In this document: positions 32,711 through 41,193 of the stretch, in pieces
Layout of the letters: every line of letters begins with the position of its first letter
Position numbering within the stretch: position 1 is the first letter of the stretch
NCBI RefSeq assembly: GCF_004022215.1
Contig: NZ_SAUZ01000031.1
Location: 1 to 42,673 of the forward strand
DNA: 42,673 bases
Direction: 5' to 3'
DNA from: Paenirhodobacter populi
GTDB lineage: Bacteria > Pseudomonadota > Alphaproteobacteria > Rhodobacterales > Rhodobacteraceae
Made by a program: the position numbers and the translations under genes
The notes under the pieces: model-generated
The model's input: the letters and a program-made list of their open reading frames with translations, nothing else
Told to the model about the DNA's origin: nothing
The model's database searches: none

Positions 32711-33724
32711 TCAGTCTGGGTTGCGGATGAACAGCCCGGCCAAGGCCGCATGGGCCATGCAGGCCGGCACGTCGATGGTGCGAAAGGCGTCGGGCACCAG
32801 ACGCACGGAAACCTCGTCGCTTTCGGTGAAGATCAGCTCGCGCTCGCCATCAAAGGCCAGCGCGCCGGCCGGGATCGAGGGGCGGTGCGCCGCGCCGGGC
32901 CGCATCGTCTCGATGCCCGCGATTCCGACCCGGTCGATCAGGCCCGGCGCGATCGGGGCCAGCAATCGGCGCGGCGCGTCGGGGGACAGGCGGATATGCC
33001 GCCCCTCGGGGGCGGCGCGGTCCACCGGGTCCAGCAAGCCGGCAATCGCGGACATGCCGATGGCCTGCGGCAGGCCGAAGGTCACGAACAGGTCACGAAA
33101 TCCGTTGGTTTTCCAGATGGCGCGGGTGCCGACGAAACGGTCTTCGACCACTGCGACGTCGACCAGCGCAATTTCGCGCCGGTCGTTCAGCGCGACCTCC
33201 AGCCATTTGTTCGGGCGAAAAGCGGTGGTGGGCGGCACCTGTCCGGTCGCCGCCAGCCCGACGGCCAGCCCGGTGATCGTCGGTTCCCGCAATTCGGGAA
33301 AGGCGTTGTTGGTTCCCGTCGACACACCGGCCACAGGGACCCCGCCACAGGCACCGACGACGACACGATTGGTTCCGTCACCGCCCAGAACCACGATGGC
33401 CGCGACCCCCCCTTCGGCCATCATCCGCGCGGCGCGGGCGCTGTCCCCGGCTGTCGCCGTCACCGGCATGTCCAGATAGCGAAGTTGCGGAAAGCTCATG
33501 TGCCCCAGCCGCAGCTCGCGCTGGATGATGCGCTCCAGATGAAAGCGGATACCACCATTCTCGGGCATGACCACGACCTCGTCCACGCCGGTAGCGGCCA
33601 GTCCGGCCATCATGCGCAGAACGATGTTGGCACGGTCGTTGATGGGCAGATTGCCCGCATGCGAGATCACCCGGCGAATATCGCGGGCAGAAATCGGATT
33701 GGCGATAATACCGACCTTGACCAT
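32711..33724 (-). CDS. acoX: AcoX, ATP-NAD kinase-family protein of acetoin operons
   Basis: A 337-residue protein beginning KVGIIANPISARDIRRVISH, with VVLGGDGTNRVVV at the NAD-kinase GGDGT motif and GVSTGTNNAFPE at the second conserved site. AcoX accompanies acetoin dehydrogenase genes in many bacteria; its true substrate is not established. The ATG at 33724 has GGAGGAACAGA ahead; an upstream frame start at 33766 would overlap the promoter. It is the first gene after the sigma-54 promoter at 33750-33765. Confidence 0.9.
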   Translation of the reverse strand: MVKVGIIANPISARDIRRVISHAGNLPINDRANIVLRMMAGLAATGVDEVVVMPENGGIRFHLERIIQRELRLGHMSFPQLRYLDMPVTATAGDSARAARMMAEGGVAAIVVLGGDGTNRVVVGACGGVPVAGVSTGTNNAFPELREPTITGLAVGLAATGQVPPTTAFRPNKWLEVALNDRREIALVDVAVVEDRFVGTRAIWKTNGFRDLFVTFGLPQAIGMSAIAGLLDPVDRAAPEGRHIRLSPDAPRRLLAPIAPGLIDRVGIAGIETMRPGAAHRPSIPAGALAFDGERELIFTESDEVSVRLVPDAFRTIDVPACMAHAALAGLFIRNPD

Positions 33725-33749
33725 TCTGTTCCTCCCTGCAAATCTAACA

Positions 33750-33765
33750 AGCAACAGGGATGCCA
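33750..33765 (-). promoter_or_regulatory. sigma-54 (-24/-12) promoter of the acoXABC operon
   Basis: On the minus strand TGGCATCCCTGTTGCT matches the consensus TGGCAC-N5-TTGCW at all positions but one (T for the last C of the -24 box), with the correct 10-base GG-to-GC distance. A start point about 12 bases beyond the GC would give a 5' leader of about 15 bases before the acoX ATG, including its ribosome site. The presence of AcoR and an rpoN gene in the same locus supports it. Confidence 0.85.
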
Positions 33766-33803
33766 AACTAAACGGATAGTTTTTTCAGGGTTTTTGAAGG
33801 CAG

Positions 33804-33830
33804 GTGTAGCATTCGATGCAACACTGTTGC
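33804..33830. promoter_or_regulatory. overlapping palindromes, candidate AcoR enhancer site
   Basis: Two palindromes overlap. GTGTAGCAT-TCG-ATGCAACAC (33804-33824) has 8 of 9 matched pairs, and GCAACA-C-TGTTGC (33818-33830) is perfect with 6-bp arms. They lie about 65-90 bases upstream of the expected acoX start point and 22-48 bases before the rpoN ATG. This is a suitable enhancer distance for AcoR and could also let the same protein control rpoN. Binding is inferred. Confidence 0.55.
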
Positions 33831-33851
33831 GCAGCGGACAGAGGGCAGCCG

Positions 33852-35012
33852 ATGCAAAGGCAGGAACAGCGCCAGATCAGGAGTTTATCCCTCAGTCTGC
33901 AAATGCGGCTAGCGCTGGATGTGCTGCATATGGATACGGGGCGGCTCAGGCGCCGGATCAGGCTGGAACTGGCAAGAAACCCGGCGCTGACCTGCTCGGA
34001 CCCCGAGCTCTTGCCGCAGGCGGAGGATGCGCGCGCCGCTCTGATTGCCCAGATCGGGCTGCTGCGCCTGACGGTCGAGCAAAGACGGTTCGCGCGGGAG
34101 TTGGTGCATTGCCTCGACGACCGCGGGCTGCTGGTCGATCCGCTGGCCGAGATCGCCGCATGGCTGGGCACGACCCATGACATGCTGAACGATCTGCTGC
34201 CGCATCTGCACCAACTGGAGCCGCCGGGGGTGTTCGCCCGCGATATCGCCGAGTGCTTCCGCCTGCAACTGCGGGCGAAGAACCGTCTGGACCCGTGGAT
34301 GGACCGGCTGCTGGACCGACTGGATCTGGTCGCGGCAAATGATCTTTCGGCCATCGCCGCATTTTTGGGAACGGATCACGAAGACTCGCGGGAGATGGTC
34401 GCGGATATCCGCAACCTTTCTCTGGCACCCTTCTTGGGCAGCGCCGAACCTGAAGGGCCTCCGCCCGAACTGGAACTGACGGCCGAGGGTGTGCTGCGCC
34501 TCGGAACGACGCTGAAACTTGTGCAGCACGACGGAGGAGAGAATGCCGAAGCCCGGATCTCGGCGCAAAATCTGGCCGCGGCGGTGGAGGGCCGGGCGGC
34601 AAGCCTGTTGCGGATCGGCACAGCGATGGTTGAGCTCCAGTTGCCCTGGCTGCTCGGTGGCGGCGCATGCCGTCCTTTGACGATGACCGCGCTCGGCGCG
34701 CAACTTGGAATGAGTAAAAGCACCATCAGCCGCGCTGTCGCCGGCGTTGCAATGCGGACGCCCAACGGGATCGTGCATTTGAGAGATCTTCTGAAAACCC
34801 CCGTCAGTCCTCAAAATCCTGACCTCGATCGTGAAGCTGTGGCAAAGACGCTTCGCAATATCATGGACAACTGGCCTGCGGCACCCAGAATGACGGATGC
34901 GCTTCTTGTCAAGGAGCTTGCGGCGAGAGGTATCCGCCTTTCACGCCGTACAGTCGCAAAATATCGTCTTGAGCTAGGCTCCAGACCCATTGATTTCAGG
35001 CTTCTTGCGTGA
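33852..35012 (+). CDS. rpoN: small RNA polymerase sigma-54 factor paralogue; C-terminus overwritten by an IS end
   Basis: A 386-codon sigma-54. Region I is SLSLSLQMRLALDVLHMDTG and RLELARNPAL. The acidic region II is nearly absent, as in some alphaproteobacteria. The core-binding part starts LIAQIGLLRLTVEQRRFAR. The -12 helix region has LGAQLGMSKSTISRAVAG and the RpoN box reads SRRTVAKYRL (consensus ARRTVAKYRE). The start at 33852 (MQRQEQ) fits region I; an ATG at 33816 would lie inside the palindromes. After YRLELG the last ten residues (SRPIDFRLLA) are encoded by the left end of an IS5 element, so the native tail is lost. It faces acoX divergently and may be dedicated to this locus. Confidence 0.88.
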   Translation: MQRQEQRQIRSLSLSLQMRLALDVLHMDTGRLRRRIRLELARNPALTCSDPELLPQAEDARAALIAQIGLLRLTVEQRRFARELVHCLDDRGLLVDPLAEIAAWLGTTHDMLNDLLPHLHQLEPPGVFARDIAECFRLQLRAKNRLDPWMDRLLDRLDLVAANDLSAIAAFLGTDHEDSREMVADIRNLSLAPFLGSAEPEGPPPELELTAEGVLRLGTTLKLVQHDGGENAEARISAQNLAAAVEGRAASLLRIGTAMVELQLPWLLGGGACRPLTMTALGAQLGMSKSTISRAVAGVAMRTPNGIVHLRDLLKTPVSPQNPDLDREAVAKTLRNIMDNWPAAPRMTDALLVKELAARGIRLSRRTVAKYRLELGSRPIDFRLLA

Positions 35013-35385
35013 TTCAGGCTCCGCAACGAGACCTGATTGATGAGCAATCTTTACTGGCTGACCGACGCCCAGATGGAGCGGCTGAAGCCGTTCTTCCCCC
35101 AAAGCCATGGCAAGCCCCGCGTCGATGATCGCCGTGTTCTCAGCGGCATAATCTTCATCAATCGTAATGGCTTGAGGTGGCGTGATGCGCCGAAGGAATA
35201 CGGACCCGCCAAGACCTTCTACAACCGTTGGAAGCGCTGGAGCGACTACGGTGTCTTCGCCCGGATCATGGTCGGCCTGGCCGCCGAGCACGCCGCGCAC
35301 AAGACCATCATGATCGATGCGACCCACCTCAAGGCGCACCGCACGGCGTCGAGCCCGTGCGTGAAAAAGGGGGGCTCGAACGTCA
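34978..35385 (+). mobile_element. IS5-family (IS427-like) 5' fragment inserted in the 3' end of rpoN
   Basis: The element starts just after CTAG (34974-34977), a typical YTAR-type IS5 target. It begins GCTCCAGACCCATTGATTTC and carries the transposase N-terminal frame from ATG 35040 (MSNLYWLTDAQMERLKPFFP), with VDDRRVLSGIIFINRNGLRW and DATHLKAHRTASSP. This frame is intact through the A5G6 slippage run, where it would pass to orfB. There the element is cut off and IS66 sequence begins, so it cannot move by itself. Confidence 0.82.
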
Positions 35386-35851
35386 GCCCGTCATGACCTT
35401 TCCGGAAGTCGATCGCTTTCGTCGCGACCATGATCCGAACCCGGTTCGACGGGAAGATCATGTGCCAGCCGTCAGCGCGCGGGCCACCGATGCTTATCCG
35501 ATCTGCCGAGGCCCCGGCTTCCAGGCGGATGGTCACGGCACCGACGACGAGCTCGGCCCTCTCCGCCACAGGCCGCACGACGACAGGGCGCGGCTCCTCG
35601 CCTGGGCCCAGCATCAACGTCGCAAACTCTACGGGATCTTCCGGCGCGGGCAGAACCAGCCGCCCTTTCCGCGCCAGCGTTCGCCACGATGATACATGGT
35701 TTGCAGGCAAGCCGTGCCGTCGCGCCACCTCATTCACCGTTGCGCCAGGCTCCAGCGTTTCCGCCACGATCCGCGCCTTCACCTCATCTGGCCACTTCCG
35801 GTTCCGACGGCCGCGGCCGCCAGCCGGGAGAACCTCCAATGCAGTCTCCAT
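35386..35851 (-). mobile_element. IS66-family remnant (tnpA fused to the start of tnpB)
   Basis: From ATG 35849-35851 the minus strand reads RKWPDEVKARIVAETLEPGA and VNEVARRHGLPANHVSSWR, the helix-turn-helix of IS66 TnpA. LVVGAVTIRLEAGASADRIS at the end is the usual TnpA tail. Without a stop the frame continues into MIFPSNRVRIMVATKAIDFR and KGHDGL, the first 26 residues of IS66 TnpB (ATG at 35459-35461). There it is cut by the IS5 fragment. The two genes normally overlap in different frames, so a small deletion has fused them. The left end of the element probably extends to about 35930. Confidence 0.8.
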
Positions 35852-36063
35852 GGAGAAACTCCGTCCTGATCATCACGAATATCCAATGCGACAATCAGGC
35901 CGCAGGCTGGAAGGTGAGGTCCAGCCGCCGCTTACCAAACTTCTGCTATAGTGGTGCTATTAATTACAGGCCATTAATCCCAATAGATTTACTGTGGAAA
36001 TCCCGCTTTCCGGGGACTTCTACAACAATGCTCAGCCAGTGCCGCAAGCACAAATCGCACAAA

Positions 36064-37017
36064 TCAATGCGTGGCGGGCAACACGGACTCTTGCGTCAGG
36101 TCCCGACGCGCAGCCGATCTGTAGCGCTTGGGAGCCTTGCCCGTGACACGCTTGAAGGCAACACTGAACGCGCTTTCGGACGAATAGCCGAATGCCTCCG
36201 AAAGCTGTGCGAGCGATACATTGCTTTCACGCAGTGCACGCTCGGCCAAATGCATGCGCCATTGCGTCAAGTAGGTCAGTGGCGCTATGCCAGCGACGGA
36301 CTTAAAGTAGCTGGCGAAGACCGTCCGTGACATTGCACATGCCTTGGCCAACTCGGCGAGATGCCATGCCCGTGCTGGATCGGTATGCATGAGACGAACA
36401 GCCGGCTCGATACGCGGGTCGCTGATCGCCCTCAGCCGCCCAGCCATGATCGCATCGGAGCTTTCGAGATAGCCACGCAGGATGTGCAGGAACATGAGTT
36501 GCGCCAATTGCGCCGCAGCGAAGTCGGCGCCTGGCCGATCTTTCCGGTGCTCTCGCACCAGTTGTTCGATCAGCCAGCCGATTGCATCGGCTTCGGCGGT
36601 GCCCGCGCGCAAATGGATCACGGGCGGAAGATTGTCGATCAGCAATTGCCCGCTGGCCGAGTCCAGTTGCACGTGTCCGCCGAGGAAGAAGAAGTCCGCC
36701 TCCTCCGTGCCTATGTTCAGGATTTGATGCGCCTCGCCGGCGTACAGGGCCACGGCCTCGAGGCGGGGCAAGGCCGGATCGCTGGCGAGCGAAAAGCCGC
36801 GTGTGGCGGTCAGCAGGAAGGCGTCCCCCTCGCTGAAGCGAATGGGCTCTTCGCCGTCAATGGTCAGCCAACATCCGCCGCGCGCAGCGATCAGGAACTT
36901 CACGCGCTCAGGCGGCGGAAACTGCACCGCCCAATCGCCGCCCGCCAGAAAACCGCCCGAGATGACCGAGCGCGCATTGACCAAGGAGAGCATGCCTGAG
37001 AAGGGATCTGGATTCAT
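36064..37017 (-). CDS. AraC family transcriptional regulator (cupin-type sensor)
   Basis: A 317-residue regulator. The N-terminal part is an AraC-type cupin sensor (GGCWLTIDGEEPIRFSEGDA and FLLTATRGFSL). The C-terminal AraC HTH pair is at about 210-305, with HLAELAKACAMSRTVFASYF then LAQLSEAFGYSSESAFSVAF and a KRVTGKAPKRYR ending. This is the group often found beside oxidoreductases (AraC_binding_2/cupin 6 type). It is divergent from the SDR array, 99 bases from the first SDR start, and is the likely controller of that array. Confidence 0.9.
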   Translation of the reverse strand: MNPDPFSGMLSLVNARSVISGGFLAGGDWAVQFPPPERVKFLIAARGGCWLTIDGEEPIRFSEGDAFLLTATRGFSLASDPALPRLEAVALYAGEAHQILNIGTEEADFFFLGGHVQLDSASGQLLIDNLPPVIHLRAGTAEADAIGWLIEQLVREHRKDRPGADFAAAQLAQLMFLHILRGYLESSDAIMAGRLRAISDPRIEPAVRLMHTDPARAWHLAELAKACAMSRTVFASYFKSVAGIAPLTYLTQWRMHLAERALRESNVSLAQLSEAFGYSSESAFSVAFKRVTGKAPKRYRSAARRDLTQESVLPATH

Positions 37018-37116
37018 GTCCGGACTATCGCAAAGAAAATCGAGACTGACAACTATTCCGAGTTCTACTCAGGGCGAATAAGTTCGGAGCATACCAGCAA
37101 GAACCAGGTTCGCTCC
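37018..37116. promoter_or_regulatory. divergent promoter region of the AraC regulator and the SDR array
   Basis: Ninety-nine bases between two divergent starts, slightly AT-rich at 37040-37080. By position it should contain both promoters and the AraC-type operator. No clear core promoter was found. Confidence 0.4.
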
Positions 37117-38145
37117 ATGCCGACAACCGTATCACCATCTCCGCAGTGTCCGATCCAGTCCGGGTTCACCGCGGCCTCGACGACCTCCGACGTCATCGCC
37201 GGCATCGATCTGGCCGGGAAAGTGGCGATCGTCACCGGCGGCTATGCTGGCCTCGGCCTCGAAACCGCGCGAACGCTAGCCGCGGCCGGGGCATCGGTCA
37301 TCGTCCCCGCACGTGATCTTGCCAAGGCGCGCGCGGTGCTCAACGGTATCGAGCGCGTCGATATCGAGTCCATGGACCTGCTCGATCGCCATTCCATAGA
37401 CACCTTCGCCGACAGGTTCTTGGCTTCAGAGCGGCCACTGCACATCCTGGTCAACAGCGCGGGCATCATGGCGCTGCCGACCCTGACGTTGGATGCGAGG
37501 GGCTACGAGCATCACTTCGCGGTCAACCATCTCGGCCACTTCCAACTGACCCGGAAGCTCCTGCCGGCGCTGCGCAGAGCTAACGGTGCGCGTGTCGTCT
37601 CCGTGTCGGCGTGGGCACATAGACTCTCGAACGTGGTGTTCCACGACCCGTTCTTCCAGGGTCGTGAGTACCAGCCGATGCTGGGATACGCCCAATCGAA
37701 AACGGCCAACATCCTGTTTGCGGCCGGCCTCGACATGCGCGAGCAGCGGCATGGCGTGCGCGCCTTTTCATTGCATCCGGGAAGCATCGTGACGACCGAT
37801 CTTGGCCGCAACTTCGATCAGGACCAGTTGAGGGCATTCGGTGTCATAGACTCGGAAGGCCGGCCGATTCTCGATCCTCAAAAGCAGCTCAAGACGGTCG
37901 AACAAGGCGCCGCCACCCAAGTCTGGTGCGCGACCAGCCCGCAGCTCGATGGCATCGGTGGTGTCTACTGCGAGAACGTCGAGGTCGCGCGGCTGGTGCC
38001 CCCCGAAGAAAGTACGAACTGGGGGCCGGCCGATTCCACGAAGAAGCTGGGCGTCATGCCGTATGCGGTCGATCCCGATGGTGCGGAACGCCTGTGGGCG
38101 CTCAGCGAAGCACTGCTCGATGCGACGCCGCGGCAATCCGCCTGA
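37117..38145 (+). CDS. SDR oxidoreductase, retinol-dehydrogenase-like, array member 1
   Basis: A 342-residue SDR with an N-terminal extension (STTSDVIAGIDLAGK) before the cofactor motif TGGYAGLG at 40-47. NSAGI follows at about 113-117, the catalytic Ser164 lies in VSVSAWAHR, and the Tyr191/Lys195 pair is in YAQSK. The long C-terminal part (GAATQVWCATSPQLDGIGG, then PYAVDPDGAERLWALSE) is typical of the plant/fungal WW-oxidoreductase/retinol-dehydrogenase-like group. It starts the array after the AraC regulator. Substrate unknown. The gene is collinear with the next two and shares their plan throughout. Confidence 0.88.
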   Translation: MPTTVSPSPQCPIQSGFTAASTTSDVIAGIDLAGKVAIVTGGYAGLGLETARTLAAAGASVIVPARDLAKARAVLNGIERVDIESMDLLDRHSIDTFADRFLASERPLHILVNSAGIMALPTLTLDARGYEHHFAVNHLGHFQLTRKLLPALRRANGARVVSVSAWAHRLSNVVFHDPFFQGREYQPMLGYAQSKTANILFAAGLDMREQRHGVRAFSLHPGSIVTTDLGRNFDQDQLRAFGVIDSEGRPILDPQKQLKTVEQGAATQVWCATSPQLDGIGGVYCENVEVARLVPPEESTNWGPADSTKKLGVMPYAVDPDGAERLWALSEALLDATPRQSA

Positions 38146-38173
38146 ACGTCACCAGGATATTTGGAGAACCACA

Positions 38174-39187
38174 ATGACTACTCCCCAAACCCCAATCAAT
38201 TCAGGTTTCACCGCCGCATCCACGACTTCCCATGTCATCAAGGGCATCGACCTGGTTGGCAAAGTGGCGATCGTCACTGGCGGCTACTCCGGGCTCGGCC
38301 GCGAGACCGTGCGCACCTTCTTGTCCGCGGGCGCTCGCGTCATCGTCCCGGCGCGCGATGTGGAGCGAGCGCAGAAGGCGCTCGAAGGCTTGTCGGCAGC
38401 CGAAGTCGAGGACATGGACCTGCTCGATCCAGCGTCGATCGATGTCTTCGCCAAGCGCTTCTTGGCGTCAGGGCTCCCGCTCGACATCCTGGTCAACAGC
38501 GCCGGCATCATGGCTCTTCCCGAGCGGACCCTGGACGCGCGTGGCTACGAACTGCAATTCGCCACCAATCACTTGGGCCATTTCCAGCTGACCGCACGCT
38601 TGTGGCCCGCGCTTCAGCGAGCGGAAGGTGCTCGGGTGGTCTCGGTATCGTCCATGGGCCATCGCTTCTCACCGGTCGTCTTCGATGACATCAACTTCGA
38701 AAGCCGCCCATACGACCCGTGGGCAGGCTACGGCCAGTCCAAGACCGCCAACATCTTGTTCGCGGTCGAACTCGACGCCCGCGGCCAGAAGGACGGCGTG
38801 CGCGCCTTCTCTCTGCATCCGGGCGGCATTCCCGGCACTGGCCTGGAACGGCATGTCCCGGTTGCGGATCTGATCGCCGCTGGCGTGATCGATGAACAGG
38901 GGGTTCCGCAGATCAATCCCGCCAAGGACATCAAGTCCATCCCGATGGGCGCTGCCACCCACGTATGGTGCGCAACCAGCCCGCAATTGGCCGGCTTGGG
39001 TGGGGTTTTCTGCGTCGATTCCGACATAGCGCCCCTGATGGACGCCGCCCCGAAGAATTTCTCGATCGCTGAAAGTCAGTCAGGACACCGCACCAATGGC
39101 GTCGCGCCTTACGCCGTCGATCGAGAAGCGGCCAAGCGGCTGTGGGATCTCAGTGAGCAACTGACCGGCGTGCGCTTCCTCGACTGA
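38174..39187 (+). CDS. SDR oxidoreductase, retinol-dehydrogenase-like, array member 2
   Basis: A 337-residue paralogue of member 1 with the same opening (SGFTAASTTSHVIKGIDLVG), TGGYSGLG motif, NSAGIMALP stretch, YGQSK active site and PYAVDREAAKRLWDLSE ending. The start at 38174 follows a TTTGGAGAACC ribosome site; a longer frame upstream is the shadow of member 1. The insert before the C-terminus (MDAAPKNFSIAESQSGHRTN) differs from its sisters, suggesting different substrate range after duplication. Confidence 0.88.
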   Translation: MTTPQTPINSGFTAASTTSHVIKGIDLVGKVAIVTGGYSGLGRETVRTFLSAGARVIVPARDVERAQKALEGLSAAEVEDMDLLDPASIDVFAKRFLASGLPLDILVNSAGIMALPERTLDARGYELQFATNHLGHFQLTARLWPALQRAEGARVVSVSSMGHRFSPVVFDDINFESRPYDPWAGYGQSKTANILFAVELDARGQKDGVRAFSLHPGGIPGTGLERHVPVADLIAAGVIDEQGVPQINPAKDIKSIPMGAATHVWCATSPQLAGLGGVFCVDSDIAPLMDAAPKNFSIAESQSGHRTNGVAPYAVDREAAKRLWDLSEQLTGVRFLD

Positions 39188-39248
39188 TGCTCAGCCTCCG
39201 GTCTCACCGGCCTGGCCGTTTCATCACAACTATTGGGAATGAACCATC

Positions 39249-40262
39249 ATGAGTAACCAGTCTCCCCTCGGCACAGGCTTCGGTCGCGCCTCGACTACGT
39301 CCGATGTCATCAAGGGCATCGATCTTCGCGGCAAGATCGCCATCGTCACCGGAGCGAATGCCGGCCTCGGTCAAGAGACAGCTCGCACTCTGGCGGGCGC
39401 CGGAGCACATGTCATCGCGGCGGTGCGCGATGTCAAGAACGCACAGCGCGCCCTGGCTGGCGTGGACGGCCTGGAGTTCGACACGCTCGACTTGATCGAC
39501 TCCAAGTCGATTGCAGCGTTCGCCGAGCGGTTCCTGGCCTCCGGGCGTGCGCTGGATATCCTGGTTAACAACGCCGGGATATTCTGCCGACCGTTCGCTC
39601 TCGATTCTCGCGGAATCGAGTCACATTTCGCGGTCAATCACCTAGGCCATTTCGAACTGACGACGCGGCTTTGGCCGGCGCTGGTCAAGGCCAATGACGC
39701 GCGGGTCGTCACGGTCAGCTCGCTGGCCCACCGGATTGCGCCAGTGAGCTTCGAGGACATCAACTTCGAACGACGCGAGTATCAGCCAATCCTGGGATAC
39801 GCGCAGTCCAAGACGGCGAATGCCCTGTTTGCCGTCGAGCTGGACCACCGTGGACGTGATCAGGGCGTACGCGCCTTCGCCGTTCATCCCGGCGTGATCG
39901 TCGAGACCGACATCATCGATCACCTGAGCGACGACGAGAAGCATGCGATCGGCGAATGGACGCCTGACGGCCGGCCCGTGATCGATCCGGCGAGCGGCTA
40001 CAAGTCTATCCCGCAAGGCGCGGCAACAGCCGTCTGGTGTGCGACCAGCCCACTGTTGGAAGGTCTGGGGGGCGTCTACTGCGAAAGCAGCGACATCGCT
40101 CCGGTTGTCTCGCCGGAGTTGGTTGCGAGTTGGGGCGGGATTGCCGCCGATCCCTCACATCCCGCGGGTGTCATGCCCCACGCCATCGACCCAGTGGCGG
40201 CTGAGCGCCTGTGGACCCTCAGCGAGGAACTGACGGACACTCGGCTGTCGCAGTCCGAATAG
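39249..40262 (+). CDS. SDR oxidoreductase, retinol-dehydrogenase-like, array member 3
   Basis: A 337-residue third member: GFGRASTTSDVIKGIDLRGK, cofactor motif TGANAGLG, NNAGIFCRP, YAQSK and the ending PHAIDPVAAERLWTLSEELT. It is the only one of the three with NNAG instead of NSAG. It lies 61 bases after member 2, with AATGAACC ahead of the ATG and no strong ribosome site. The three genes form a head-to-tail series from old duplications, since DNA identity is clearly below that of the MFS pair. Confidence 0.88.
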   Translation: MSNQSPLGTGFGRASTTSDVIKGIDLRGKIAIVTGANAGLGQETARTLAGAGAHVIAAVRDVKNAQRALAGVDGLEFDTLDLIDSKSIAAFAERFLASGRALDILVNNAGIFCRPFALDSRGIESHFAVNHLGHFELTTRLWPALVKANDARVVTVSSLAHRIAPVSFEDINFERREYQPILGYAQSKTANALFAVELDHRGRDQGVRAFAVHPGVIVETDIIDHLSDDEKHAIGEWTPDGRPVIDPASGYKSIPQGAATAVWCATSPLLEGLGGVYCESSDIAPVVSPELVASWGGIAADPSHPAGVMPHAIDPVAAERLWTLSEELTDTRLSQSE

Positions 40263-40349
40263 AACGAAGCGGGATCACGCACTCTGCGATGAACGGCCCA
40301 CATTGCATCCATGCGGTTCGATCCATGTAAACCGAAGAAGGATCATAAA

Positions 40350-41135
40350 ATGACTGTTGAACAGATCAATCCTGCCGGCGCACCCAGTCCTTGGAAGGAC
40401 AAGGTTGCAATCGTTACCGGAGGCTCAAGAGGCATTGGCCGGCGTATCGCCGAGCGTCTCGCTCAAGAGCGGTGCCGGGTCGTGATTGTCTATCAAAGCG
40501 ACGCGACCAAGGCGAACGAAGTCGTGGCCGCTATTTCCGAAAGTGGCGGTATCGCGCGCGCTGAGAAGGCAAATGTGTCTGATGAAGCGGCTATCGCCGC
40601 GATTTTCGAGAACGCCGAACAAGAGTTTGGCGGCATTGATATTGTCGTCCATGCAGCTGCCATCCTGCCTGTAAGCACGCTGGCCGAGGTCGACCTGGCC
40701 GAGGTCGACCGGGTACTGCAAACCAACCTTCGCGGCACCTTCGTCGTGAACCAGCAGGCTGCGCGCAGAGTGCGCTCCGGAGGGTCAATCATCAACATCT
40801 CCAGCGCGATCACGCGCCAACTCGTGCCCGGATACGGGGCCTACGCCGCATCGAAAGCCGGCATGGAAGCGCTCACGGTCGTACTGGCGAGAGAACTCCG
40901 AGGCCGTGGGATCACTGTGAACGCGGTGGCTCCGGGGCCGACCGACACAGAGATGCTTACGCAGACGCTTGAAAGCAGCAGCGACGGCGTGGCGATGCGC
41001 GAAGCCCTTGTCAGCGCCATCCCCCTGGAGCGCATCGGAACGACCGATGACATTGCTGACGTCGTACTCGCGCTCACAGGAACCGTGCGGTGGGTCCATG
41101 GGCAGGTAGTCCATGCCAGTGGCGGAATGGTCTGA
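40350..41135 (+). CDS. SDR oxidoreductase, FabG-like, array member 4
   Basis: A 261-residue classical SDR with TGGSRGIG at 23-30, Ser152 and the Tyr165/Lys169 pair in GYGAYAASKAG, and the FabG-type NAVAPGPTDTEML stretch. The usual NNAG is replaced by HAAA (VVHAAAILPV), which could disturb the central scaffold. The start at 40350 has GAAGAAGGATC upstream, preferred over a frame start at 40311. It is closer to member 5 than to members 1-3 (both share SSAITRQLVPGYGAYAASKA). Confidence 0.87.
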   Translation: MTVEQINPAGAPSPWKDKVAIVTGGSRGIGRRIAERLAQERCRVVIVYQSDATKANEVVAAISESGGIARAEKANVSDEAAIAAIFENAEQEFGGIDIVVHAAAILPVSTLAEVDLAEVDRVLQTNLRGTFVVNQQAARRVRSGGSIINISSAITRQLVPGYGAYAASKAGMEALTVVLARELRGRGITVNAVAPGPTDTEMLTQTLESSSDGVAMREALVSAIPLERIGTTDDIADVVLALTGTVRWVHGQVVHASGGMV

Positions 41136-41193
41136 CCGCAGCAAACGCTTGCCGCGACTTTGCCGCACTTCTCAAATCGAGCAGCTAAGGATT

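Noticed and set aside
29626-33479. Long plus-strand frames (473 and 600 codons) across acoC, acoA and acoX
   Set aside because: Antisense to well-supported acetoin genes, without motifs.
33816-33851. Upstream start for rpoN at ATG 33816
   Set aside because: It would place coding sequence in the palindromic control site and add residues not seen in sigma-54 region I; the start at 33852 aligns with the family.
36582-36836. Small plus-strand frames inside the AraC gene
   Set aside because: Antisense to the cupin domain of the regulator; no ribosome sites or motifs.
37949-38173. Longer start for SDR array member 2
   Set aside because: The added 75 codons are an out-of-frame reading of member 1; a ribosome site stands before the ATG at 38174.
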